Shown here in pieces: positions 41,801-53,800 of a DNA stretch of 64,000 nt. The notes under the pieces were generated by a model. That model did not search any database and was not told the DNA's origin. It was given only the letters and a program-made list of their open reading frames with translations. Position numbers and translations under genes: made by a program. Source of the DNA: Tomocerus qinae (taxonomy: Eukaryota; Arthropoda; Collembola; Entomobryomorpha; Tomoceridae); the NCBI GenBank assembly GCA_020055645.1, contig CM034546.1:94054001-94118000 (forward strand), written 5' to 3'. The stretch's first letter is position 1; each line of letters opens with the position of its first letter.

Positions 41801-44800
41801 CATCGAGATCCTTCCCTGTAATTTAAACCTGCATGGTACAAAGTTTCAATTTATTTTCTTGCACAATTAATACAATAGTAGAAGACTAGTTTAATCATCT
41901 GAAAGTGTGTAATGGAGAATTCTTGTGAAAATAAATGGACATTGTAAATTGAGCAGTAATGGAACTATAGTAGTTGTAGAAATTGAGGTGTATATGTGGT
42001 GTGTGTCTTTAGAATAAATATTATTATTATCCCCTACGCAGTATTCATAAAATTGAACATAAATGGTTCTACATAAGTAGATTCGGTCGTAGAACACTTT
42101 CTGACTCTTTGTTGCGGCTGGCTGTAGTAAAAGAGATGCGAGTTTCTAAGGAGGAACAAAGGCAAAACCACATCAAGAATCTATTTCGCTTTAGCCAAAG
42201 CCATTCTTTATTGATCTGGTATGCTCCGTCTGACTCTTCACATGGCTCACTTTCACTACCGCTGAAAATTGACTGTCTGATTGACATTTGACTCGATTAA
42301 CCTTTGAGAGCTAAACTAAACGACCGCAAGTGGACATTACAATTATAACATTCCTCGTGTAAACTTATTTCAATAATTGCCTACTGTTCTGTTAGAAATC
42401 TTTTGTGCTAATGTTCTATCAGACTAATGCCGTGTCTTTTGTGTGTTTCGTCTCTGTAGTATAGATACTGATCTAATAAGATTGTAATTGGCCACATGTA
42501 GTAATTGTAACTAGATTAAAATGAAATGGCACTTTCTGCAGAATGCAAAATTCCTTTTCAGTAATTACTACAACATAGATTGATATCTTCATCCGCTTCT
42601 TCTGGTTTGAAAGTGTGTTTGTCAACAGGTAAATTAATGCAGGGGTTTGAATTGAAATTTTACTTAGCCATTTTCTAAATACAAATGACTAGAATAGAGA
42701 TTTGGACTATGTAGTACCTTAATGCTAGAAAATGACAAATGACAACGGAAAATGTCGTTAGGATAAGTAAGAGTAAGACGAAAGTACTTTGTGCGTCAAA
42801 ATCATAATGAGCGATGAAAAAGTGTATACCATTTATCTCAAGCGTTATGTAGTTTGCCAAACAAAGAAAAGCTACTTTGCTGTGTTTACAGGATTGGACC
42901 ATAGAACAAAAGTAAATGCAATTCAGAGCGATTTGAGATTAGATTTGGTTTAATTTTACTAGAGGAATAGGTAAAGAGATGAAAAAATGGCGTAATGCTT
43001 AAGAACGGAAGGGCTGGGTCACGGTTCCACTCACTTTCTACATTCTAGTCGACCATCTCTCTTGTCATCCAATTCCACGAAATTAGTCGCGGTTTAGTTT
43101 GTCTTTTGCATGCAACTGCATTTAAATGCTACATGGAAAGAAAAAAGGGCGACTTGCTTTTGTCTATTAGTGCGTTGCATTTTCCTTTGCACGGGAAGGT
43201 ACATAACTTTTCTTCTTTTTGTCTATTTTGTAATCTTTATTGCTACAGCAGGTTGTTCAGTGTGGAGACTAGAAGATTGAAGATTAACATGACCTAGCAG
43301 TCGCATCACTCCTAGAGTTTTAAATGCCTCTTAGTATATAGCAACATCCCTTGATTACATTTTACTTTGCATTGTTACGCAATAGATTAAAAAGATGAGA
43401 GATTGTATTGAGACATTGAGAGTGCCAAAGTACTACATTTCAAGATATAAATATATTAGACTCTGACTACAATGCATTAGTTCTGCTTTCGTTGCCACAT
43501 ACTACTGCATGGACTTGGGGTACAAAATGGATCCATGTATACTAATTGACATCTCGTCAAGAAACTTGAAAGTATTATAGCATTAAAATAATCGCTAAAA
43601 TCTGCCGAATTTATCTGTAATAGCAATCTTAATTTTATATTGACACATATTTAACATGCCCATTTCATTTTCGTTTGAAAGTAACCGATGTGATGATCAA
43701 AGGAAAACTGCAAAGATTAAATAAATTTTTATACAAAATTTTGGGAAGTTGTAGCAAATACTTTGAATTTCCTATGGTTTTTTATGCTGCAAACATCATA
43801 ATTACGACAACAACAATAATATCTGAAAATTCAGATTGTAAATATTATTGTAAGGATAAAATTACTATTACGCAACGTAGATAACTTAAATTGAAATGTG
43901 TATCCGCGAAATTAAACGTTTGAAATGTAAGGCTTAAGCTGACAAGTCGTTCTTTACATACCTAAATGGTAGTAGATTTGTAATTTAAATAGCAAACAGT
44001 TAGCCTTAACGGAAACAGGACGGGTGTCACCTTCGGTAGTAATAGTCATGGTATTGGTAAACACGGCATGATATTATGAAGTGTTAAAATCAGTTAGTAT
44101 GCGATGTCCATGCACACAGTTACTCATGCAGAGTCGGCAAGATATTTCCGATAGGTCATGTAATTCTAACAAAACAAATGACTACACTATGACATTAGGG
44201 ACGTGAAGTTGAAATGAAATAAAAAAGTAAAATGAGAAGTATCGTTTTAGTTGAGTATTCCCAATCACTCGTCGCCTTCCCTTCCTAACCAACCAATCAA
44301 CCCTAAGTTTACCTTGAACCAAATCGAAAATCACTACCCATATTGACACAGCAATTGTTAGATACTTAAAATACAATCAGATATATATGCTGTAACTGTT
44401 ATTCAAATTTAGACTCAGGGCACGTTATTCCTACCGATATATACTTTAGTGTCTGGATGTGTAACTTATATAGTAGGCTGTACACACCTCAGCTCGTATA
44501 TTACATTTTCTGCTTGTTATGGTAAGTGTTATGTCATAATGAGAGTTTTGTTGCCCTCTGCGTAACTGTTAAGTAAATATAATAGTATAAGTAGTATGCA
44601 ATAAGCAAGCAAATAAAAGTGAGCTTGACGAAAAGGAAAGGGATACAAAACGGCCAGATGACATGCCAAAAGTCAGTGTAGAGTGTGCAATGGATACCTG
44701 TGTAAATAAATGTCAGTCTATGTTACATTCAGCATTAGAAACAACTGAAATGATTGCTCCTGTTCATTAGACAAGATCGGTACTTAAATGGAAGGCAGAA

Positions 44801-47800
44801 ACATATTTACACACGTACACACTCTCTCAATCAAACACGTCATAAATGTAAACAATGCAGATTGTGGACAGATTTAAAAATACATTGTTATACGGGTTGT
44901 AATTCAAATGGTACGAACTCTACAACAAAATGCATTATTATTATTTTTAGCTTCTATTTACATACAATACTCTGTAGGTACATATCACTCGCATATTAGT
45001 GTACAGGCAGCACAATGGAAAGCAATCAAATGAATAATAAGTATAAAGTTGTCTTTGCAAAGTTCATAAAATTCCTTGAGGCAAAATGGGATATTTATCT
45101 TTTACATTTGCACTTATAAGAACAGCAGTCGGTCGTTGGTAGGCAGTCTGCATTGTACAAATTTAAAATTGTAAATTACATTCACAATCAGTTACACACT
45201 TGTTGTATTAATTATGGCAAGGCGTGCGTATGACATCCATCAATACACTGTACTACTAAATGATATGGTGCTAAGGTTAACATCAGAAATCTCGCCGTGT
45301 CATTTCGACTAACTAAAAGGAAACCCAATCAACGAAACAAAGAGTAAAGGAATGATATCTATGATCTAGTACTAAAGCTATGTAATGTTGTTGGGAATGC
45401 CAAATTCGCATGCAAGTGCAATGAATCAGTTTAAACATACAATTAAATCAGTACTAGGTACTTTTTTCTAACTTGTGTTTGGAAGTTACCTAATAAATAA
45501 CTTTGCATTTACACTCCAGGGCTGGGATGAATGATTACCAATAGGATAACTGACAGGTAGACACAAATAATGACCATGTACTTCTGACCCATTTTCAAAT
45601 TAGAAATGAAGGAATTGTTTGATTAACTTGGGAATGGAGTCTGAGTGTACTTAGGTACTTGCCTAACAATCCTGAAATGGTTAATGTACCTGTCACAAAT
45701 GTCCAGCAATTTACAAGACACTAATCAAGATTTTGCTTTCTATGATTTCAGTTTCTGGAGATTGACAAAGGATGGTGGGATATGCGGGCACCAGCTCTCG
45801 TTCTTCCTGGAGATACTATGCCACCATTGTGCACAAGAAATACTCTTTTCTCTCCTGAAGTTTTCTGGGCTTTACCTTTGCTACCTGACTACTCCGCTGG
45901 TATATTATTTTCAATCCCATTTTTTTGTTACATCGTTATATGTAGATAATCCCGTTTCAAAAAAGTCCGGGTGATGTTGTATAATAATAGAAGTAATGTT
46001 TATTTTAAATTAAATGCATGCTGAAGACGGATAACTAACAAAGTTGTAACTTTTAAAACCTACAACAGATGCAATTTAGCCAAAAAATATTTAGCATTAT
46101 ACAATGTGCAACTATTCAACAATACACAGCGATTAGCATTAGGTACCCAATGACTCTCAATATAGACATTAGCATTAGATAATCAAAAATGTCCACAATA
46201 TGGAATTAACTTACTAATCTGCATAATATTATTGTGTCTATCTGGTGATCCTGCAGTGTAAGGTAAGATAACTAATTCACCAACCTGAGTAATGTTACTC
46301 AAACTAATGGTTACATTATTTTGTCATTTCAAGGCGAGGGTGATGACCATCCAGAAGTTCCTCAAAATGCATCTCGAATCCCTCCGTGGTACATCCGTGG
46401 GTTATGGAGTCAATCTCTGCTAGGCGATTTGGGTGGAAGTATTCGATTGACACTTTCCAGAGTACCTACACTGCAATTGTAAGTGGCAGAGCGACAACAA
46501 TTTTGGCATAATGTTTTTTTCTTCATACAAATATTTCTGTACTATGGCATTTGAAGGCTATTGCATATTCTACTTTAGGGTATCGCAGGTGCAATGACAG
46601 ATGTAACTAAACTCCTCTTGTGCATATAAAACCAGTTACATCCAGATATGTTTCTACTTAAACGTCGTTGCTCACGACGCAGTCATTACGGGAGAAGTTG
46701 GGGATTTACTCTGATTTTTTAGCCCGTTTTATTATCCTGTGGTTATTTGGGTGACGCAATAGGAAAGGAATGATATCTATTGAGTTACTATTCATTGTTT
46801 GGTAGGAGTCGAACAGACAAAGTCCACTCCTGGTCCAATTACACAATTACAATGCTAATTTGCTGTAATACTGCCTCATTCCAGTTCTCTGGTTTAGTCG
46901 GAGCAGATGTTGGGAAAATGAATGATTGAATGATATGCAACATTTGTGTAAGTAAAAGTTAGAAATGTGGAGTTAACAAATAATAGGTAGTACGTTTTGA
47001 GAGTGGCTATTTGTGAAGTAACAATAGATTGAAAATGAAATTAGAGTTTTTAGTAGTCCATTGCTAATAGTTTTAACCATTGTTGCTGTTCAGGCAGTAG
47101 GTGTTGTACTATATGAAAAGATAATTTGAAGTTACGATTAAAATTTTTTGCTCTCTAAAAAGGATTAAAAGAGAATGAAGAAAGGCTTGCATAATCAAAT
47201 CCTTTCGTTGCAGATAATTGCAAAAAGTGTCTACGCATAAAGACACTTGCAAAAATGATGTACGAATAGGTTCGTGAACACTCAAGTGTCTAGTGCATGT
47301 AATTCTTACATCCGTTGCTATATACAGATCGAGATTTTCATGATTCGTTAGTTATAGGAACTAATGTATACTAGAGATTGCAGAATATACGAAAGGAACA
47401 GGCTTTATAAAATGGATTTTATATAACCGAGTGTGACGTACGAAGCTTGTACATGTTTAGTTAAAATAGTTTTTCTGTCACGGATTAAAGTAGCAAGTAC
47501 CTATGGAAGAGTTTCATTTAGCATATAAATCTGTTTGAGAATGAATGGCTGTTGAATGGTCGTGACAGTGACTGTCACTCTGGATGTATGTGTCGCAAAT
47601 GGACGAAATCATTTGGAGAACAGGAATGTACTGGAATAAAAGAGATTTTCATTGTCGTGGTGGTACATTGTGCTTGCAACTGTGATGCGAATTCTCGATG
47701 TGAAAGAAATAGTGATTCTCATGAGAGAAATTCTGTGCAGAATTGTGTAATGGTCGTTTGGCTGAGCAAAATGCATTTTCATGTTTTTTGTAGGGATTTT

Positions 47801-50800
47801 TATGCATGTATAGATAAGTATGTGGATATATTGTGATAGTGTGTTGTGTTATTTAGGAATCAAGATTATTTTGTCGGGGGCGATTACGAACCGAACTTGA
47901 ATCCATCGAGCCACACGAACGCAAATAACAATCGGACAGGCTCTTCGAAACTTCTTAAGCGTTGGCATTGTCGTTCTCGTTCTACTTTCCGCTGTCTCTC
48001 GCTAATGTCGAAAGAACTGTCGAAATCAGTGTACTTGAAGAAGAACGATTTGTCTCTAATAGATGCTTGGATCATTGATTTGAAAAGTATCCATTATGCT
48101 GAGCCACCAATGTTGCCAAGAAGGAGATCCCACACAAATCCCTGTTTAGGAGCAGATGGTCTGCATGGAGTGTCCTTCTACCCGTCACTGGAACCAAATG
48201 AGGATTTTGCGTTGGAGGAGTATGTCGCAAAAAGAAATGACACTCTTAAATCTATTGTTGCAAAAATTGAATCGACAGAGTCAAAAGCTCTTAGGGACAA
48301 AAGGGAAACTGAACGACCGATTGATTTGCCTTTGTGGCAGTTGCCTCCTAATGAAAACTCTACTTATGCTCCAATAGACTGGTCTGCTCACGTCCCTCAA
48401 CTCGTCTCTCCACAAGAAGATGTTTCCGTTGAACAACCTCCTGTCAACAATGCTGAAGATTCCTATTATTTACAATATAAAGAGTCTCAAGCACAAAAGT
48501 CAGCAACAGAAAATCAACCAGCAGAAAGCCAACCGGAGGATTTTGTATACCATCATCATGATATGCTATCCAACCCATCGACTTATTCAAGAAGAACATT
48601 ACCATTAGTTGACAAGTCAGTTTATCCTTCGGATTCCCGCTCCTCTTACTCTTCTGCAACAAGGTCGGCTAAACAGTTCAAAGCTTTTTTACAAGAAATT
48701 GCTGCCAAATCGGCTGACGCTAGTGCCGACGAATTTCCCATACTCAAAGCTATTTCAGAAAATATGTGTCCCGGATTTGGACCTTTAATACCGTACCAAC
48801 CTAGAAACGTATATAAAGACGCCCTACTCATAGTCGTCTTCACAAATCAACACTACGACCTCATTCCGACTTTAGAAGTGCTCTATCGATCCGCATTTCC
48901 TAATATTCTCTACTGTGGACATCCTCATGAGTCTGTCGAGATATTTCTACGAAAATACCAATCTGTTGAGCATCGCTCTTTTAGTTTCTTACCTACGTAC
49001 ACACGAGCTACCTACGAATGTGTGTTAGGAGCAATGGAAATGAATTATGAGGTCAAAGGCTACATGGTTGTTACTGATGAAACTTTAATGAAAACTTGGA
49101 ATATTGAAAAACTTGATATGAATAAAATTTGGGTGAGTTCTTCTGGACATGATGTACCTGTCACAAAATCCTCATGGCCTAAACTAGACCCCAGAGGACA
49201 GAAACTTCCCCGGTTACTCGATGGTATCATTGCCACATGGAAACTTTTCTCCTATATTTTAGTGGGACAAGACTCTTGGACATTGGAACCAAGAGGAATA
49301 AAGAAAAGAAGTATTGACGATGACGTAATGGTTCCGATTGCTTCTGAAATTTCTCCCATCATAGCTGCCCCTGCAGCAGTCAAGCATAATACAGAGGAAA
49401 CTTTAGATACAGGTGAAACAGCATATATTCCCCGATCAATTTTCTCCTGGTCTGATAATCCTAACAGTAACAAACCTAAGAATGAAACAAGTAATCCAAC
49501 TGGCCTTGACTCAGTCGAAGATGTGAAAATACCTTCCCAGACCGAAGATAAAAATGCCGATCTGTCTGTGTCCGATTGGGACTATGTAAAAGGCTCAAGT
49601 TTTGTTATTTCTAAAGGTAAACTCCTGGATGACCTTTCTCCTGATAATGAAACGGAAAGTGGAAGTGAGGATGCTGTTGATGAAGAAGTTCTTGTTGGAG
49701 AAGACTCGGAAGACGACGAGGTTGCTGCTGATATCATTGAACATATCCCCGCCCTGGGACCCTCTTCTCCATCTCCAAATGATCAAACAACCGATGAAAA
49801 CGATTCTTTAATTTTAGCCACACCAACAGATGAATCCATTTTGGAAAATTCTACATCTTTGTGGCCAGCACAAGACGCAAGCACCTCAAATACAAACGGA
49901 ACTAATGGAGACAGTTCTGAGTCTTCTACCACAACAGGAACTGAAAGTTCCGTTGGTGTTCCTTTGTACCATGTTGAACACATTGAACCTCCAACAGCCC
50001 CAACGTGGCACAAACCCGAAAATATTTTAGGCCCATCTTCTACTGAAAGAGTAGATAACAAAGGAAAGGAAAGCAGCTCTGCTGAAAATCCCAGTGTCAG
50101 CAGTGGTAGCTTTTCTTTCAGTGTTTCTGATATACCTTCAAACAATGACAATAACAAAGAGAAAACCAATCCGAATTATTTGTCCTCAACTCACCCTCCA
50201 GCTACAGACAAACAGACTGAGCAAGAAAATGGATCTTCCACATCAGCATCTCCAGAATCATCCTCTGCATCTTCTACAACGACTGATAGTAACAGCAATA
50301 CACTTACAATGACTCATGTAGATGAATTTGAGCAAATATTGAAAAAAGAAATTGACAGTCTCCTCGATGGACTCAACAACGCTTACCTCAATATGCTTAG
50401 TGTCGTCGCTCAGTATCAAGAAAGCAACGATACTTTGAGAAATACAGAGTACAGTTCAGAAGGTAATAACAATCGCTTAATAATAATTTGTGTCCGAATT
50501 AATATCTCTATCTATTTAAATCAGATTCTATTTGCATCATATGGTAATAAAATAGTATTTGTAATATTTGTATACTTGAATACTACTATAAAGTTTAAAT
50601 GTTTATTTCTGTTTTTCCTTAACTAGGAGGAGATACCAGTCTTCTTGAGGATGCCAAATCTCACCGAATCTCTCCAAGAGAGTTTCGTCACATTCGTTGT
50701 ACTCTTCAAGACGATGGTCATCAATCCGAATTGTGTTCCACACTACGACTTTACATAAACTTATTAGGTACAAACCTTGGACGAGATATTCGTCTTTTCC

Positions 50801-53800
50801 ACGACACAGTACCTATGTACTACCTTCCTTCGTGGACAACAAAATCTTTCTACTCAGTTGCCAATGTGTTACTCCATTATGCAGTTATGGACGAGCTAGC
50901 TCTGCCTATACTTTTCAGAGGTCTTGCTGAAGAGTCCGATTGGATTAATTTGAACAAAAGTTCAGATTTACTTGCTCAAACTCCTTCTCCAGTTCCCAGT
51001 GGAGATTCTTCAAAAGAAACACAAGTTTCAGAAGGACATTATCTACATCCTTTCAATTTACACAAAGTATACAGTGACCCTGTTGTTAGACATGAATTTT
51101 GTTCTAGGTATTTACTGCGGGTGCTGCAGATGTAGTAGAGTTTTATTGAAATTGTGTCTATTACATTATAGTTCCAACTTTAATTTAATCACATTCTGTA
51201 TTGGTGCCTACTCATTTAAACTTGTTAAGTAATTTTATAAAGTACAGACTTGCCTCCATCTTAGTAGGTTAACTTTGTACTTTCTAATGCCTACAGTAAT
51301 TTATTAGATACCGACTAAGAGTACTTGACCTATTACTGCTGGACTTCTGGATAGAGTCAATACTAGTTGAGACAGCAGTTTGGGTATCTTAGGCAGGTAG
51401 CTATGTTATAGTTTCCTTACAAATTCTATTATTGTTTCGAATTAAGGGAGAAGAAGGGTATTACTTGATTCACTCGACGGTAAATACACAATATCCGACA
51501 AAATAATTTATCTTGAACTCAGCTTTAAGTTTTCTTCAATTGTCTCAAGTTTCTGTTGCTTTCTATTTAAATTAAGCCCTATTTAAATAGATGTTAATGT
51601 AGATTATTTAGTGCAGATCTTTAATTTGTTTGACATGGAAAACATCCTACTGTATGTAACTCATTTGAATTCCTCCATTTCCTCAAATGGAAAATAATTG
51701 AAAAAGACTACAAATCGGCTGATTAAAAATAAAGACTTGTTGTAATGTTCCCGATGTAAATTGTGAAATTCAATAATCTAACTAGCACAATCCTACTTAA
51801 CAATTAGACAGAATGTTTTCCATTCAGTATTTGTTCTGTATAAAGAACTCGTTGTTTTTTATGCATTTAAAAACTAATAATAATATTTAGACTTTTGACT
51901 TGATTGTCTGTGTAATAGCATTATATTCATGAATGAGGTCAACAAAAAGCATCATTTGCAATAAAATTTTCTGTACGAATCAATACAAATAAGGGAGAGG
52001 ATTAAGTAAGGTCTATTGTAATGTAATGTAACCCGGTACTGTACAGTGCTACTGATGTAGTGTACAATATATTATTACCTTTATTGTGATATTATTCATG
52101 TAGTTGTAGCTAAAATTTGTGAGAAGGGGTATTATAATGCTGTCTCCGTACTTTCATTATAATATATCTCGTTTCGTTACATTCATCAATACTGTCTTAT
52201 AATTAATTACTAATTCAGAAGAATTAGTTCCTTCGTCAAAAAGCTTTTGGGGCAAAACAGAACGTTTCCGCCTTAGAATTCAGGTAACGGTTATGAGAAA
52301 ACGAACAAACAATTAATATTTTATAGACATGTAAGTAACTATTAGACAAAATAATGAGATATTATTCATGTTGTATATTGTAACTTGTAATTGTGACTTC
52401 TTGTTGCTCTGTTGGTTTACGTTTAGTCAAGTCAGTGCTTATGTAATTTTTGTAGCTTTAGAGTTAGTACCTATTGGTACTGCTTAAGTTAAAACGGTAG
52501 TGTTAAAAAGACGGTGTATAGTGGATAGATGCATGAATATACATTAAAAGATTGAAATCACGATTGACATTCGAGTGCTTGTGGTGAGCTTGTGTATTTT
52601 ATTGTTGTAATTTGTGAGTGCTGTGACGTGTTTTGTTTTCATGTGTAAATGAGTGAATCAATATTTGTAACATTTTATCTTTGGTAATCTTTAATGAAGT
52701 CGTGGGACATTGCTGAGCTGATATAATAGGAATACTAAAATTAAACATCTGCTGGCTGGACCAGTTTCTCATAATAAATACAAACAATAAGTATACAAAC
52801 TTTTATATGCGAATACGAATTACTATCTGTATAATAACGTAGCGTATCCTAAAGGTAACTGTTGTGATAACTCCAGCAATAATTCTGTATTTCAGTATTT
52901 TTTGAGAAACTCGGCTGAACAAAGAAAGGGGAAATAATAAAGGATTTACCATAGCAGATTGATATTGGTATACACAAATCTACATTTTGTAAGTAATTTT
53001 GTAAGCAAGAATTGTATGCACAAACTTTATAAACATTATATGGATGGTTAATTATTATTTGTTGACTAAATAAAGGGTTATCCAAATGACTTCAATAGAA
53101 ATTATTAGTCTTATTGCATTTTATTTCGCTTCTAAGCAGGAAAAAGTAGAACAATATATATAAATGTTTCCTCCTTACAGCCTTAAACCAATTCATTTTC
53201 CTCGGTCGTCAGTAAACTTGCTCTAGGAGCTAGAAATACGCTAGGGTAATGCATTTTCCTGTACAATGGACTGTTTTCGTGCCAAATCCATGCTTTGGTT
53301 TAATTTATAGTCCCTGCAGCACAAGAATAAGGTTAAAACGACCAGAACAGACCCATCCAAAAAAATCCATAGCCAGAAGTACACATAGTGAATTTGCGTT
53401 GATATGTTTAGCGAAATGTAAATAACTGAGTTCAGGAGGAGAGTGAAACCTCCAATAAAGTTCACCCATTTCCATGTAGATCTACAAAGTATCTGCAAAA
53501 TGGAACATCTTCCATTAATTCCAGTTTACATAGACTATGCTTCATTTCCTTGAATAATAAATGAGCCGCAAGCATCAATACGTACTTTGCATATGGGTAA
53601 TATTGAAAAAGATGTCTGAACAATTCCGACGAAAGCTGCAACTACGAAATATAAAACCAGGGAATGTACATGTACATCATTCGACGATTTGTCTGCATTC
53701 TCGTCAACGTTATCCATGTGAATTAAATTCACCATGGAGTAGGCTGCCGTAATGATTCCCAATATCTGTATTCAATTCAATGTTATAAACTTTTATGAAA

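Larger units (their letters stand above)
33493..45751 (+). other. intron C-D of STELLO-like gene, 12.3 kb
   Basis: The flanking exons join in phase 0 and in family order, so this is read as one large intron. No exon of either strand could be supported inside. Opposed short frames at about 42,069-42,291 sit in a slightly GC-richer patch. Short perfect hairpins lie at 35,285-35,325 and 38,719-38,736. A missed small exon carrying the expected acidic motif cannot be excluded. Confidence 0.6.

Noticed and set aside
42069-42291. Opposed ORFs in the 12-kb intron
   Set aside because: Mirror-image frames in a slightly GC-richer patch. No splice sites or motif on either strand.
47552-47836. Cysteine-rich 94-codon ORF within the STELLO-like intron
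   Set aside because: Starts with TTG, has no signal peptide, and lies in an intron directly before a supported acceptor. The cysteines show no family spacing I know.
49783-50169. 128-codon minus-strand ORF opposite exon F
   Set aside because: Shadow frame of the Ser/Thr-rich acidic linker on the plus strand, with no independent support.
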